Positions 8,896 to 18,758 of a DNA stretch of 64,000 bases are shown here, piece after piece. The stretch is from Fodinicurvata sp. EGI_FJ10296 (GTDB lineage Bacteria; Pseudomonadota; Alphaproteobacteria; DSM-16000; Inquilinaceae). The notes below the pieces were generated by a model. The model ran no database searches. It was not told the origin of the DNA and saw only the letters and a list, made by a program, of their open reading frames with translations. The DNA lies in assembly GCF_040712075.1 (NCBI RefSeq), contig NZ_JBFCVL010000006.1, positions 418,536-482,535 on the forward strand. Reading direction: 5' to 3'. The position numbers and the translations under genes are program-made. Numbering within the stretch: the first letter of the stretch is position 1; each line of letters begins with the position of its first letter.

Positions 8896-10425
8896 GTGTA
8901 TCCTCTTTGTGGATTTGCCGTGTTCCGTCCGACCGGTCTCGTCTATGCGGTAACAGGTATTGCCGTGATGTGCGTTGCCGGGACAGCGCTTACGGCGATT
9001 CCGGAAGCCGGGCCCGTCATGGGGCCGGGCGGAAGCGGACCAATCGGGCCGGGACAGGCCGTTTCGGTCCAGATCGTGTCGTTGCCCCGGAATCCCGACA
9101 CGCCGCACATCGATTTTTCCGAACTGTCGGCCTCCGAACAGCAAGCCATGTTGCGGCGGCTGATCGCAGCCGGTCGCCTCGACATCGCTACGGCGATGGT
9201 CGAGACACTGGTTGCAGCCGGCACCCTTTCCCTGACTGACGGCCGGATGATTCTGGCCCGTCTACTGGCCGAAGACGGGCAGGCGCCTGCCGCGATCGAC
9301 CAGTATCGCCGCATCCTGGCGCAGGATGAGAGCCGCGTGGATGCGCGGCTCGAACTCGGGCGGCTGCTGTTCATGGACGACGACTATGATGCGGCCCGTG
9401 AGAATTTCCGGATCGCGCGAACGGATCCCGGACTATCGGCCGAGGCGGCCGCGGTAGTGGATGCGTATGTGGACGCGATGACGCCGCGGGACCCCTGGCA
9501 ATTCGACGCCGCGATCGGGATCGCACCGGACAGCAATGTTACACAGGGCACGACGATCGACGAGATCGAGTTGTTCGGGTTGCCGTTGCGCCTTTCGGAG
9601 TCCATGCGCCGGTCGACGGGTATCGGGGTCTTCGGCAATGCCTCTGTCGAATATAGCCCCGAGTTGCCGTTTTCGTTCGGTCAGGGCACGCGTACCGACC
9701 TGAGACTGGGCGCGGGCATCGGCCATGTGGCCTATGACGATCCGGACCTTGCGTCGACTGTCGCTTCTGGTCACGCAGGCCTCAGATTTCGCCACGATGG
9801 CGGATCGACCAGCGTGCTGGCGGTAGCATCAGCGCATTGGCAGGGACTGGGGCAAAGTCTGGGGCAAGGTCTGGGACATGACTTCCTGTCCGCTATCGCC
9901 GATCCGGTGGCTGCGGATGTTGGCGGCCGCCTGGAGATTGACCGCAGGCTCGACGCGCGCACCCGGTTCGACGGATATCTGGACATTCGGTATCGCGACT
10001 TTCCGGACCTTCGGGAACGCAATGGTGTCCGGGTACTGGCCGACGGCACGGTCACCTACGAAATCAACGCGCGGTCTTTCGTCCGCGGCAACGTACGCTT
10101 TGACAGGACCGCCTCGGGGCTGCCGGTCAACGCTTATTCGTCGCTCGGCCTCGGCGGCGGATATTATTACGATTTCGAGGCCCCGTTTGCTGTATTCCTG
10201 CGGGGGTCGGCAGATTATCGGCTGTACGACGAAAGACCGTTCTTCTCCCCGGAAAACCGTGTCGACCACCGTTTCGACGCCTCGATCGACGTTACCTATC
10301 AGGAGCCGGTCCTTTTCGGCTTCGCGCCGGTATTGCGCTACGGCTATACCTATAACGTGTCGACCGTGGACATCTATCAGTACGACCGTCATCGCCTGGA
10401 TATCGGCCTGACCCGGCGCTTCTGA
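8896..10425 (+). CDS. Surface lipoprotein assembly modifier (Slam, type XI secretion)
   Basis: This 509-residue outer-membrane protein starts at a GTG and has a hydrophobic export signal near residues 14-34. Residues about 75-195 form TPR-like helices (ILAQDESRVDARLELGRLLF, DYDAARENFRIA). The rest is a beta-barrel that opens with DPWQFDAAIGIAPDSNVTQG, the conserved W and APDSN signature of the Slam/DUF560 family. The barrel ends in the outer-membrane C-terminal signature GLTRRF with terminal Phe. Slam proteins move lipoproteins with TbpB-like barrels to the cell surface. The upstream gene encodes exactly such a lipoprotein, so the two form a self-contained type XI secretion pair. Assignment rests on domain order and these motifs. 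Confidence 0.85.
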   Translation: MYPLCGFAVFRPTGLVYAVTGIAVMCVAGTALTAIPEAGPVMGPGGSGPIGPGQAVSVQIVSLPRNPDTPHIDFSELSASEQQAMLRRLIAAGRLDIATAMVETLVAAGTLSLTDGRMILARLLAEDGQAPAAIDQYRRILAQDESRVDARLELGRLLFMDDDYDAARENFRIARTDPGLSAEAAAVVDAYVDAMTPRDPWQFDAAIGIAPDSNVTQGTTIDEIELFGLPLRLSESMRRSTGIGVFGNASVEYSPELPFSFGQGTRTDLRLGAGIGHVAYDDPDLASTVASGHAGLRFRHDGGSTSVLAVASAHWQGLGQSLGQGLGHDFLSAIADPVAADVGGRLEIDRRLDARTRFDGYLDIRYRDFPDLRERNGVRVLADGTVTYEINARSFVRGNVRFDRTASGLPVNAYSSLGLGGGYYYDFEAPFAVFLRGSADYRLYDERPFFSPENRVDHRFDASIDVTYQEPVLFGFAPVLRYGYTYNVSTVDIYQYDRHRLDIGLTRRF

Positions 10426-10440
10426 AGCGGTGCGCCGGGA

Positions 10441-11448
10441 CTATGGTAACACGGCCGACGCCAGGGAGGCCCAATATGTGCCGACCTGATCCATGACGAT
10501 CGTCGGTCCGACCGCCTGCGCTCCAAGGAAGGCGAGATAGGCGACAAAGAAGATCGCGGCTTCCCAGCGGTTGATGCGCCAACCCGTCGCCAGGAAGGGC
10601 AGCAGCACGACGCTGGCGGCCAGCATGATCCAGATGTCGAATCCGGCGATCTGTGGCGGCAGGCCAGTCGGGGCAACGAGGCTGACGACGCCCATGACAC
10701 CGAGGATGTTGAAGATGTTGCTGCCCAGCACGTTACCCAGAGCGACGGCAGTCTGGCGGCGCAGCGCCGCCGCAACGGTGGTCGCAAGTTCCGGCACCGA
10801 TGTGCCGAAGGCGATCATGGTCAGGCCGATCACCTCCTCGCTGACGCCCGCCACGCGCGCCAGGGTAATGGCGCCGGAGACCAGAAGATTGGCGCCTCCG
10901 ACGACACCGACCAATCCACCCACGATGGCGAGCAGTGCCATCGGCACGGATTTGAAGCCGCCGGTATCCGCCGCTTCGGCGACCAGCGGGTTCTCCCGGC
11001 CGCGCTTGGCGTCGAACCACGGGCAAGCGATCAGATAGACGGCCAGGATCGCCAGCGCCACGATGCCGTAATAAAAGCCGTACGGCCCCGTCATTCCCAC
11101 GCCAACGAACAGGATCGATGCGCCCAGCATGAAGAAGCCGTCGCGGTAGAGGGCGATGCGCGGGCATTCCATCGGATACAACAGGCCCGCCACGCCGATG
11201 ATCAACAGCACATTGGCAATGTTCGAGCCGACGATATTGCCCACGGCAAGACCGGGCGAACCTTTCAGGCTGGCGTCGACGCTGACGACGAGTTCCGGCA
11301 GCGACGTACCGATGGCGACGATCGTCATACCGATGACGAGCGGTGACATACCCACGCGGCGTGCCAGATCGACGGACCCCCGCACCAGGATGTCGGCGCC
11401 GAAGATGACGACGACGAGGCCGAGAAGAACAGTGGCGAGAGCTATCAT
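10441..11448 (-). CDS. Calcium/sodium antiporter (CaCA family, YrbG-like)
   Basis: This 335-residue inner-membrane exchanger has about ten membrane segments in two homologous halves. The alpha-1 repeat is AIGTSLPELVVSV followed by GNIVGSNIANVLLI; the alpha-2 repeat is AFGTSVPELATTV followed by GNVLGSNIFNILGV. The glutamates in both GTS(L/V)PE motifs are the ion ligands known for the family. The ATG at 11448 gives MIALATVLLG at the N-terminus; upstream codons in the frame add a polar leader without membrane character. It is convergent with the Slam gene (15 bp between stops). Confidence 0.93.
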   Translation of the reverse strand: MIALATVLLGLVVVIFGADILVRGSVDLARRVGMSPLVIGMTIVAIGTSLPELVVSVDASLKGSPGLAVGNIVGSNIANVLLIIGVAGLLYPMECPRIALYRDGFFMLGASILFVGVGMTGPYGFYYGIVALAILAVYLIACPWFDAKRGRENPLVAEAADTGGFKSVPMALLAIVGGLVGVVGGANLLVSGAITLARVAGVSEEVIGLTMIAFGTSVPELATTVAAALRRQTAVALGNVLGSNIFNILGVMGVVSLVAPTGLPPQIAGFDIWIMLAASVVLLPFLATGWRINRWEAAIFFVAYLAFLGAQAVGPTIVMDQVGTYWASLASAVLP

Positions 11449-11553
11449 CGATCGGCTTTCATGGAGGACAGTCCATGCCCGGGGGCAGGGCAGTGCGAGA
11501 AAATCATCATGCTTCGACAGGTCCACGTCGGGCGTGCCTGCCCGATTGCGGGC

Positions 11554-13752
11554 TCAGCGGGTGCTCTTGCCTTGCCGGGACCCGCGCCCTTTCGGTTTCC
11601 CGGAGGTCCGTTTGCGGCCCTCATTGCTGTTGGCACTGCCGGTATCGGGGTCCGCGACAACCCCGTCAAGCCCCAGCTCGCTTGCTTCCAGGCGCTTGAT
11701 CTCGTCGCGGAGCCGTGCAGCGTCCTCGAATTCCAGATTGGCCGCGGCCTCGCGCATTCGGGTTTCGAGATCGCCAATATGGTCCTTGAGGCTCTTGCCG
11801 ACGAGGTTCTTCGCCGATTTGCTGCCAGTGTCGACGGTCACCCGGTCTCGCTCATAGACACTTTCGAGGATATCGGCGATGTCGCGCCGGATCGTTTCCG
11901 GCGTGATGCCGTGTTCCTCGTTATAGGCGATCTGCTTCTGGCGGCGGCGGTCGGATTCATCGATTGCCGCTTTCATGCTGTCGGTCATCTTGTCGGCATA
12001 GAGCAGCGCGCGGCCGTCCACATTGCGCGCCGCCCGCCCGATGGTCTGGATGAGCGAGGTGCGGGAGCGCAGATAGCCCTCCTTGTCGGCGTCGAGGATC
12101 GCGACCAGCCCGCATTCGGGGATATCCAGGCCCTCGCGCAGCAGATTGATGCCGATCAGCACGTCATAGGTGCCGAGACGAAGGTCCCGGATGATTTCGA
12201 TCCGCTCAAGTGTCTCGACATCGGAATGGATATACCGAACCTTCATGCCCGCTTCGGTCATGTACTCCGACAGGGCTTCGGCCATTTTCTTGGTCAGGGT
12301 CGTGATCAGCACCCGGCGGCCCAGCGCGGCCATCTCGCGGCATTCCGCCATGACGTCGTCGACCTGACTGGTGGTGGGGCGGATTTCGACAACCGGGTCG
12401 ATCAGACCGGTCGGGCGGACGACCTGTTCAGCAAAGACGCCGCCTGTGCGCTCCAGTTCCCACGGGCCGGGGGTCGCCGAGACGAAAATCGTCTGCGGGC
12501 GCATCCGTTCCCATTCCTCGAACATCAGCGGGCGGTTGTCGACACAGGCCGGCAGACGAAAACCATAGTCGGAAAGCGTCAGTTTTCGCGCCCGGTCGCC
12601 GCGATACATGCCGCTGAGCTGCGGGACCATCACATGGCTTTCGTCGCAGAACAGGATCGCGTCGTCGGGAAGGTACTCGAACAGGGTCGGGGGAGGCGCG
12701 CCGGGCGGGCGGCCGGTCAGGTATCGGGAATAGTTCTCGATCCCCTGGCAGCTGCCGGTGGCGTGCAGCATTTCGACATCGAATTGAGTGCGTTGCTGAA
12801 GGCGCTGGGCCTCAAGCAGCTTGCCCTGGCTTTCGAACTCTGCGACGCGGGCTTTCATGTCCTCCTGGATTTGCTTGATCGCCTGATTGATCGTGGGTTT
12901 CGGCGTTACGTAGTGGCTGTTCGGATAGATCCGGATCGCTGCCGGCGACTTGATCTTTTCGCCGGTAAGGGGATCGAATTCGTGGATCGCCTCGATCTCG
13001 TCGCCGAACAGACTGATCCGCCAGGCACGGTCTTCGAAATGGGCCGGGAACAGTTCGACCACGTCGCCGCGTACCCGGAACATGCCACGGCTGAATGCGA
13101 TGTCGTTGCGCTTGTACTGCAGTTCGATCAGGGCAGCGATCAGGTCGCTGCGGTTGATCGTCTGGCCGGCTTCCAGCGTCACGGTCATTTCGCTGTAGGT
13201 TTCAACCGAGCCGATGCCGTAAATGCAGGAAACGGAGGCGACGATGATGCAATCGCGCCGTTCGAGCAAAGCGCGCGTGGCAGCGTGGCGCATCCGGTCA
13301 ATCTGCTCGTTGATCGAGCTTTCTTTTTCGATATAGGTGTCGGTGCGCGGGACATACGCCTCAGGCTGATAATAATCGTAATAGGAAACGAAATACTCGA
13401 CCGCATTGTCCGGAAAGAAGCTTTTGAATTCTCCATAAAGTTGCGCCGCGAGCGTCTTGTTAGGTGCCAGGATCAGCGCCGGGCGTTGCATCCGTTCGAT
13501 CACATGGGCCATGGTGAATGTCTTGCCCGAGCCGGTGACGCCGAGCAGGACCTGATCCTTTTCGTCCTGCTGTAATCCATCGACAAGGGTCTCAATGGCC
13601 ACGGGCTGATCGCCGGCAGGCTGGAAGGTCGATGAAATCCGCAGCGGCGAACTTTCGGCGTCGGCGGTCGGCACACGCGCCCGCTCTGTCGACGTAGCCG
13701 CTGCCGGCTCCCGCGGGGTCGGCGCTTCCTGGGTGTGAGGCGCAGTAGCCAT
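11554..13752 (-). CDS. uvrB: Excinuclease ABC subunit B
   Basis: This 732-residue helicase-like damage verifier of nucleotide excision repair has Walker A at GVTGSGKTF. The beta-hairpin region is [12 protein letters not shown], the DEAD-like box is [10 protein letters not shown], and helicase motif VI is [11 protein letters not shown]-terminal UVR motif ([20 protein letters not shown]) binds UvrC. ATG at 13752 is chosen; about 40 residues before the conserved [14 protein letters not shown] segment are low-complexity, which is common in alphaproteobacteria. The C-terminus is a basic Ser/Gly/Lys-rich tail. No clear GTTC-N7-GTTC LexA box was found just upstream. Confidence 0.96.
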   Translation of the reverse strand: MATAPHTQEAPTPREPAAATSTERARVPTADAESSPLRISSTFQPAGDQPVAIETLVDGLQQDEKDQVLLGVTGSGKTFTMAHVIERMQRPALILAPNKTLAAQLYGEFKSFFPDNAVEYFVSYYDYYQPEAYVPRTDTYIEKESSINEQIDRMRHAATRALLERRDCIIVASVSCIYGIGSVETYSEMTVTLEAGQTINRSDLIAALIELQYKRNDIAFSRGMFRVRGDVVELFPAHFEDRAWRISLFGDEIEAIHEFDPLTGEKIKSPAAIRIYPNSHYVTPKPTINQAIKQIQEDMKARVAEFESQGKLLEAQRLQQRTQFDVEMLHATGSCQGIENYSRYLTGRPPGAPPPTLFEYLPDDAILFCDESHVMVPQLSGMYRGDRARKLTLSDYGFRLPACVDNRPLMFEEWERMRPQTIFVSATPGPWELERTGGVFAEQVVRPTGLIDPVVEIRPTTSQVDDVMAECREMAALGRRVLITTLTKKMAEALSEYMTEAGMKVRYIHSDVETLERIEIIRDLRLGTYDVLIGINLLREGLDIPECGLVAILDADKEGYLRSRTSLIQTIGRAARNVDGRALLYADKMTDSMKAAIDESDRRRQKQIAYNEEHGITPETIRRDIADILESVYERDRVTVDTGSKSAKNLVGKSLKDHIGDLETRMREAAANLEFEDAARLRDEIKRLEASELGLDGVVADPDTGSANSNEGRKRTSGKPKGRGSRQGKSTR

Positions 13753-13949
13753 GGCGATATCGGACCTGTCTGTGACGATGCCGGAAGACGGACGGTGGAA
13801 CTGAGTGGCAAACGGTGAAGAAATAGGTACTTCCGCGGCCAAGAGAAAGGGGTGAAAAGACAATCGCCGCATGGCAAAGCGGGAGGCGATCGGTCTCGCG
13901 CGGGTCCGCAAATGTCTCCCGGCCCGTTGGCGCCGGCAATCGAGAGGAT

Positions 13950-15215
13950 TTGAACATACTGGAATCCGACGAAAAAGCCGAAGTCGAACAGACAACCTCC
14001 TGGCCGCGGGTTGCTCTGATCGTCTTCGCCGGGATGGTGGTCGCCTTCCAGATTGGAAAGGTGCCGCCCGTGCTTGCGCTCTTGCGGGCCGAGTTCGGGT
14101 TTGGTCTGGTCGCCTCGGGATGGCTGATATCCATTTTCAGTCTGGTGGTGATGACCGTGGGCGTGGCGGGCGGCGCGCTTGCCGACCGAATCGGTCCGCG
14201 CCGGCTTATGCTGATCGGGCTCGGCCTGTCGGCCGCAGCAGCGGGTGCCGGCGCCCTGGCGACCGCTCCGTGGTGGTTGTTCGTCACCCGTCTGGTCGAA
14301 GGCGGGGGATTTCTGCTTTGCGTGGTGAGCGCGCCGGTGTTGCTGCTGGCGTGTTCGGCGCCTCGCCATCGGCGCATGGTGTTTGGCCTGTGGGCCGTTT
14401 ATATGCCAGCGGGCCTCGCGCTCGCGATGGCCTCGGCCGGGCCCCTGGCCGCGTCGTTCGGATGGCGCACAGTGTGGGGTGTCAGCGCATTGTTGCTCGT
14501 CGCCGGCCTTGCCGCCGCGTTCACGAAGCTGCCCCCTGATAGGGCGCCTGGTACTGCGGCTGTCGGCAGCTCCGGAACAGGGCGGCGCGACGATCGCTTT
14601 GCCATACTCGTGGTCCGCGTGGTGACGAGTCCGGCACCCGTCCTGCTGGCAGCCACATTCGCGCTGTATACCTTTCAATTCATGGGCGTCATCGGCTTCC
14701 TGCCCTATTGGTTGGTCGAGCTGCGCGGATATGACCCGGCCGCCGCTTCGGCGATGGCCGCCGTTGCCGTGCTGGCGAATGCAGCGGGTAATCTGCTCGG
14801 GGGTGCGCTGATGATGCGCGGCGTCGGGACGGGCGCCCTGGTCGTTCTGGGCAGCGCCGTCATGGCGGTGGCCGCCTTTGTCATCTATCCCGGCACCATG
14901 GCCGATCCTGTCCGGTTTGTCGCCGTTATCATGCTGTCGCTGGCGGGCGGCATGATACCGGCAGCACTGCTGGCCGCAGTTCCGCATGCCGCGCCAGATG
15001 CCGCAACCATCGGGGCGGCCAACGGTCTGTTGGTCCAGGGGTCGCATACGGGCCAGATTTTCGGTCCGCCTGCCCTGGCCGCCTGGGTGGCGTTCGCGGG
15101 CGGCTGGTCGATGGCGCCGCTACTGCTGGCCAGCGCGGCGGCGGTGGCGGCGATCCTCGGGGTGGCGGCCGGGCACCGCATCGCCCGCAAAGAGGCGGGC
15201 CGGGCGGGAGCATAA
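13950..15215 (+). CDS. MFS transporter (CynX/NimT-like)
   Basis: This 421-residue protein has about twelve membrane segments. The MFS motif after TM2 reads [14 protein letters not shown] (usual GxLaDrxGrkxxl). Late transmembrane helices are rich in Gly and Ala. The TTG at 13950 is only a tentative start, since its ribosome-binding site is too close; translation may begin a few codons later. It is divergent from uvrB and alone on its strand. The substrate cannot be read from sequence; relatives carry cyanate, nitroimidazole-like compounds or small anions. Confidence 0.85.
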   Translation: MNILESDEKAEVEQTTSWPRVALIVFAGMVVAFQIGKVPPVLALLRAEFGFGLVASGWLISIFSLVVMTVGVAGGALADRIGPRRLMLIGLGLSAAAAGAGALATAPWWLFVTRLVEGGGFLLCVVSAPVLLLACSAPRHRRMVFGLWAVYMPAGLALAMASAGPLAASFGWRTVWGVSALLLVAGLAAAFTKLPPDRAPGTAAVGSSGTGRRDDRFAILVVRVVTSPAPVLLAATFALYTFQFMGVIGFLPYWLVELRGYDPAAASAMAAVAVLANAAGNLLGGALMMRGVGTGALVVLGSAVMAVAAFVIYPGTMADPVRFVAVIMLSLAGGMIPAALLAAVPHAAPDAATIGAANGLLVQGSHTGQIFGPPALAAWVAFAGGWSMAPLLLASAAAVAAILGVAAGHRIARKEAGRAGA

Positions 15216-15328
15216 ACGGCGCAACGATTTCGCGGGACGAGCGGTATCTTGCGGCGGACGACATCGTCGTCTAATAGGGATGGCTGGCGGCTCCAACCGG
15301 CCCGCCTTGTACCGTATCTTGCAGTCGG

Positions 15329-15877
15329 ATGCATCTCATGCGCCTGAACCGCCTATTCGCCACGATCGGGAGTGCGATTATCATCATGTCCGCCACAAAT
15401 GCCAGCGGCCAAACCAACGATCCGGAGAACACCCTGTTTCTGGACCTGGAACAGGGTCGGGTCGTCATCGACCTCCTTACCGAGGAAGCACCAAACCATA
15501 CCGCGCGTATCAAGGAACTAAGCCGCGAAGGGTTCTACGACGGCATCATCTTTCACCGCGTCATCGACGGCTTCATGGCCCAGACCGGCGACCCGACCGG
15601 GACCGGCCGCGGCGGCTCGGGCCAGGGGCTTTCGGCAGAGTTCAATCAGGTTCCGTTCCAGCGCGGTGTCGTCGGTATGGCGCGGGCCCAGCACCCGGAC
15701 AGCGCTGACAGCCAGTTCTTCATCGTGTTCGATGATGCCCAGTTCCTGAACGGCCAGTACACGGCATGGGGCCGGGTCACCTCGGGCATGGAACATGTCG
15801 ACGCGATCACACGGGGCGAGCCGCCGGCAAACCCCGATCAGATCGTCCAGATGCGCGTTGCCGCCGACGTCGAATAA
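15329..15877 (+). CDS. Exported cyclophilin-type peptidyl-prolyl isomerase
   Basis: This 182-residue protein has an N-terminal signal-like segment (LNRLFATIGSAIIIMSATNA), so the enzyme should act in the periplasm. The cyclophilin core shows FYDGIIFHRVIDGFMAQTGD with the catalytic Arg in FHRV, then GVVGMARAQHPDSADSQFFI and the W of YTAWGRV, which binds proline substrates. The length is close to that of the core fold, so there are no extra domains. It stands alone between the MFS gene and the convergent carboxypeptidase gene. Confidence 0.93.
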   Translation: MHLMRLNRLFATIGSAIIIMSATNASGQTNDPENTLFLDLEQGRVVIDLLTEEAPNHTARIKELSREGFYDGIIFHRVIDGFMAQTGDPTGTGRGGSGQGLSAEFNQVPFQRGVVGMARAQHPDSADSQFFIVFDDAQFLNGQYTAWGRVTSGMEHVDAITRGEPPANPDQIVQMRVAADVE

Positions 15878-15946
15878 AACGGCGACAGGGTCGGGTGGCA
15901 TCAAGCAGTGCGACGCCGCCCGACCCCGGACCCGAACCGCTTGTGG

Positions 15947-17467
15947 CTAGAATGACGTGTTCGGGGCAATGGTCAGACACGGGCTGCCCCGGTCCATCAG
16001 GCGTGTGCAGGCGTTAGCCGCCGTGGCCTGATCGAATCCGACAAGCCGCGCCCGGAATAGCGGTCCGTTGTCGGTGTTGATGCGGATGATAACCCCGTCG
16101 GCACTGTCCAGCATGCCTTCGGTGGTGGACCGTGCCCGCTCGATCGCCTGCTGGCCGGCATCTTCCTCGCTGAAGGCCCCGATCTGAATGCCCCATTGCG
16201 ATACAGGGGCGGATGAGGCCGCAACTTCAACCGCGTTATCCGTCGATCCCTGCTCGATCTCGTCAACGATAAGGTCGTCGCCGCTCGCCAGCATCGCAAT
16301 CCGGTCGTCCGGGGCCGGTGATGCCGTTTCCGGACGGGCGGCTTCATCCGCATTTCCGGCGGCCGCCGCGACCACCTGGCGCCGCGGATGTGAGCCTGGG
16401 GTCGGATAGTGCGCAAACCGGGCGGGAAGGGGGTCAAGCACGCGGTCAGGCATGTTGTCGCCGGCCAACCCTGCAAAGGCGTTCTCGCCGTCTGGCCGCA
16501 TCGGTGGCAGCGGCGCGACGAAACGCTGGATTTCGGTTGTGCCATTGGCGACGAGGTAGCGCCCGCGCTCGGAGGCGAATGAATTGTCCAGCAGATCGCG
16601 AACCGCCCGATTTCTCCGGTCGGCCGTCTGTCCGCCAAAAAGGACCGCGATCAGGCGCAGGTTGCCGCGAATGGCGGTCGCTGCCAGATTGAATCCCGCC
16701 GCGCGAATATAGCCGGTCTTCAGCCCGTCCATTCCCTCGTACGACGACATCAGGTGGTTATGATTGCGGTAGGTCGAGCCACCATAGGTCCAGCTGCGCG
16801 TGGAAAAATAGTGAAAATAATGGGGGAAGTCACGCATGAGCGCCTGCGACAGAAGGGCCATATCGCGGGCTGTACTGATTTGTTGGGTGTCCGGGAGGCC
16901 GTGAGCATTCCTGAATGTCGTGTTGCTCATCCCCAGTCGACGGGCTTCCTGTGTCATCAGCTGAGCAAAGCGCGCTTCCGAGCCGCCCAATGCCTCACCC
17001 ATCGCGGTCGCGATGTCATTCGCGGAGCGGGTGACGAGCGAATAGATCGCCTCTTGCACGCGAATGGTGCCGCCAGCCGGGATTCCTAGCTTGCTGGGGG
17101 GTTCCGACGCCGCGAAACGCGAAACCGTGATCCGCTGGTCCATTGTCAGGTCACCGCGATCCAGCGCCTGGAACGCCATATAAAGCGTCATCATCTTGGT
17201 CAGCGACGCCGGGTAGAGAGGGCGGTCGGCATAGCGGGCGTGAAGCACCTCGCCCGTGGCGGCATCCATGACAAAAGCGGCATAGCGCGGATTTGCATTC
17301 GCTGGCGTGCCAGCCATGGCGATGGCCAGCAGTATGACCAAACCCGAGATCGACAAAGGCATTCCCGCGAATCGGGGGAGGCGGCCGCTGAACCTGTTGA
17401 ACGGGGTGCAGAATGCCAGGAATGCCAAGGGCAGGGCCCAGGTTTTCGAGAGCTTGTGACATTCCAT
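15947..17467 (-). CDS. D-alanyl-D-alanine carboxypeptidase with SPOR domain (PBP5/6 type)
   Basis: This 506-residue serine peptidase trims stem peptides of peptidoglycan in the periplasm. The three active-site motifs are SLTK (about residue 88), SAN (in TRSANDIATAMGEALG) and KTG (in GLKTGYI). The last 75 residues, from WGIQIGAFSEEDAGQQAIE onward, form a SPOR domain, which binds denuded glycan at the division site. The ATG at 17467 has AGGGAG at 9 nt. A second ATG at 17362 would start directly at the cleaner signal peptide MPLSISGLVILLAIAMAG, and the true start is not settled. A SPOR-tailed carboxypeptidase of this kind is usual in alphaproteobacteria. Confidence 0.93.
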   Translation of the reverse strand: MECHKLSKTWALPLAFLAFCTPFNRFSGRLPRFAGMPLSISGLVILLAIAMAGTPANANPRYAAFVMDAATGEVLHARYADRPLYPASLTKMMTLYMAFQALDRGDLTMDQRITVSRFAASEPPSKLGIPAGGTIRVQEAIYSLVTRSANDIATAMGEALGGSEARFAQLMTQEARRLGMSNTTFRNAHGLPDTQQISTARDMALLSQALMRDFPHYFHYFSTRSWTYGGSTYRNHNHLMSSYEGMDGLKTGYIRAAGFNLAATAIRGNLRLIAVLFGGQTADRRNRAVRDLLDNSFASERGRYLVANGTTEIQRFVAPLPPMRPDGENAFAGLAGDNMPDRVLDPLPARFAHYPTPGSHPRRQVVAAAAGNADEAARPETASPAPDDRIAMLASGDDLIVDEIEQGSTDNAVEVAASSAPVSQWGIQIGAFSEEDAGQQAIERARSTTEGMLDSADGVIIRINTDNGPLFRARLVGFDQATAANACTRLMDRGSPCLTIAPNTSF

Positions 17468-17695
17468 GAGCTTTGCTCCCTAACTCCATGTTCCGGAAGG
17501 AAAATAGCGGTCCCTTCTGCCGGATGAGGATAAGCGTTTCCGATTATGCCTGTCTAGCGAATATTCCTTTCGCAATGGTTGAAATGCACAAGCATGCCGG
17601 AAATGTTAGCGGGGTTCGGCCGATCGTGGCACCCGCACCTCCGGAAGTGCGGCATTCGAATGGTGCGGTATTCGGGGACGCGGAAATCGGGGATG

Positions 17696-18454
17696 TCAGT
17701 CCGGCTCAGCGACGACCGACAGGCGTTTGGGCGTGCTCGGCAGCAGGTGGCGCGAAAGCGGGGCATCCGGCATCTGTGCGGCCAGGGCCGTAAGGTGCTC
17801 GTTCCACCACTGCCGCTGCTCGATGAGATCTTCGTACTGGAACTGCGCTTCACGCCACGTCCGTGTTGCTGCTTCATAAGTGAGAATGTCGATCGGATAG
17901 CCGACATCCGTGGAACTGAACCGCGTCGAGTCGAAGCTGAGATAGGCCAGCTTCAGAGCATGGCTCAGATCCGTCTGGAACGTCAGCGCCCGGTCGAGGA
18001 TGGGCTTGCCATAGGCGGTCGCGCCGACCGACAGGAACGATGAGCGTTCGTCGATCTCGATCCAGTTGCCCTGGGGATAGACAAGAAAGACGGTATGGTG
18101 CGGATCGTCGCGGAGCTGGCCGCCGATCAGAGTGTGCAGGTTGAAGACCAGATTGGAGTCTTCAAGCGCCGACTTGTCCTCGCGCGCGACCTCCCGGAGT
18201 ATCGCCGCAAAGTTGTCGGCGGCGGCAAGCATGGTCGTGAACCCTGACGGCGTTTCGGCCATGCGCCGCCGCAGATATGCCAGCGCCTTGTCTCGTACAC
18301 TGCGCAAGCCGGAGGTCATCATGAAGAACCGGTTTTCTCCCTCGCCCAGCAGAACGATTTTTCTGGCGGCTGCGATTGTGCTGCCGCTCGTGACCCGCCC
18401 GTCCGCGAGAGCGACGAGGCCGTCTTGCACACGGATGCTGAGGCAATAGGTCAT
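17696..18454 (-). CDS. Anbu-type proteasome-like protease
   Basis: This 252-residue Ntn-hydrolase is of the Anbu (ancestral beta-subunit) family. It begins MTYCLSIRVQDGLVALADGR: removal of Met leaves Thr1 as the predicted nucleophile, followed by the conserved DGLVALADxR segment and by RKIVLLG, which supplies the proteasome-type lysine. GATAYGKPILDRAL and VGYPIDILTYE are conserved later blocks. Anbu genes usually sit in an operon with an alpha-E protein, a transglutaminase-like protein and a circularly permuted ATP-grasp protein. None of these lies within 10 kb here, so the gene is an orphan in this window. The biological substrate is not known for the family. Confidence 0.88.
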   Translation of the reverse strand: MTYCLSIRVQDGLVALADGRVTSGSTIAAARKIVLLGEGENRFFMMTSGLRSVRDKALAYLRRRMAETPSGFTTMLAAADNFAAILREVAREDKSALEDSNLVFNLHTLIGGQLRDDPHHTVFLVYPQGNWIEIDERSSFLSVGATAYGKPILDRALTFQTDLSHALKLAYLSFDSTRFSSTDVGYPIDILTYEAATRTWREAQFQYEDLIEQRQWWNEHLTALAAQMPDAPLSRHLLPSTPKRLSVVAEPD

Positions 18455-18757
18455 GTTGGGTCTGATTCCTTCTTCAACGCGTCGAATGCGTCACAGTTGC
18501 CGCCCATCGGCGGCTGTTACGTCTCGCCAACATAATGCCGTCCGGCGCCGGCGGTTCGTTCCGGTCCCGCTGACACGGTACCGCTGATATAACACATGAA
18601 AGCCGGCAACCGGTTAATTTCCGACCATCTCCGGTTTCGTTTCCCCAGTCGCCTTCCCAGTCGCCTGCCCAGTCTCTTGCCCAGCCGTTTCTCCGGACAG
18701 TTGCTCCTGCCGGGTTCGTCCGGAATCAGCCGGTTTCCAACAACGCGGTCTGGCTAT
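18455..18757. other. Intergenic region upstream of the phasin gene
   Basis: No gene is supported. A 6-bp hairpin, GCCGCC and GGCGGC around CATC, lies near 18500-18520 in the Anbu leader. A 12-bp tandem repeat lies at 18644-18687. A short minus-strand frame here encodes a Thr-Gly repeat that follows from the tandem DNA repeat, and it has no other gene-like feature. Confidence 0.4.
18644..18687. repeat. 12-bp tandem repeat, about 3.7 copies
   Basis: The units are CCCAGTCGCCTT, CCCAGTCGCCTG, CCCAGTCTCTTG and a partial CCCAGCCG. The repeat lies in non-coding sequence between the Anbu and phasin genes, upstream of the predicted phasin promoter. Copy number may vary between strains. Confidence 0.75.
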
Positions 18758-18758
18758 G

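Noticed and set aside
11461..13575. A 704-codon open frame on the + strand across uvrB
   Set aside because: It is the antisense shadow of uvrB, which has all its motifs on the minus strand; high GC makes long antisense frames common.
13753..13949. Possible LexA box upstream of uvrB
   Set aside because: GAAC-N7-CAAA on the + strand fails the GTTC-N7-GTTC consensus at the second half-site.
13500..15047. A 515-codon minus-strand frame opposite the MFS gene
   Set aside because: It is rich in His, Arg and Gln, as expected for an antisense frame, while the + strand frame encodes clean membrane helices.
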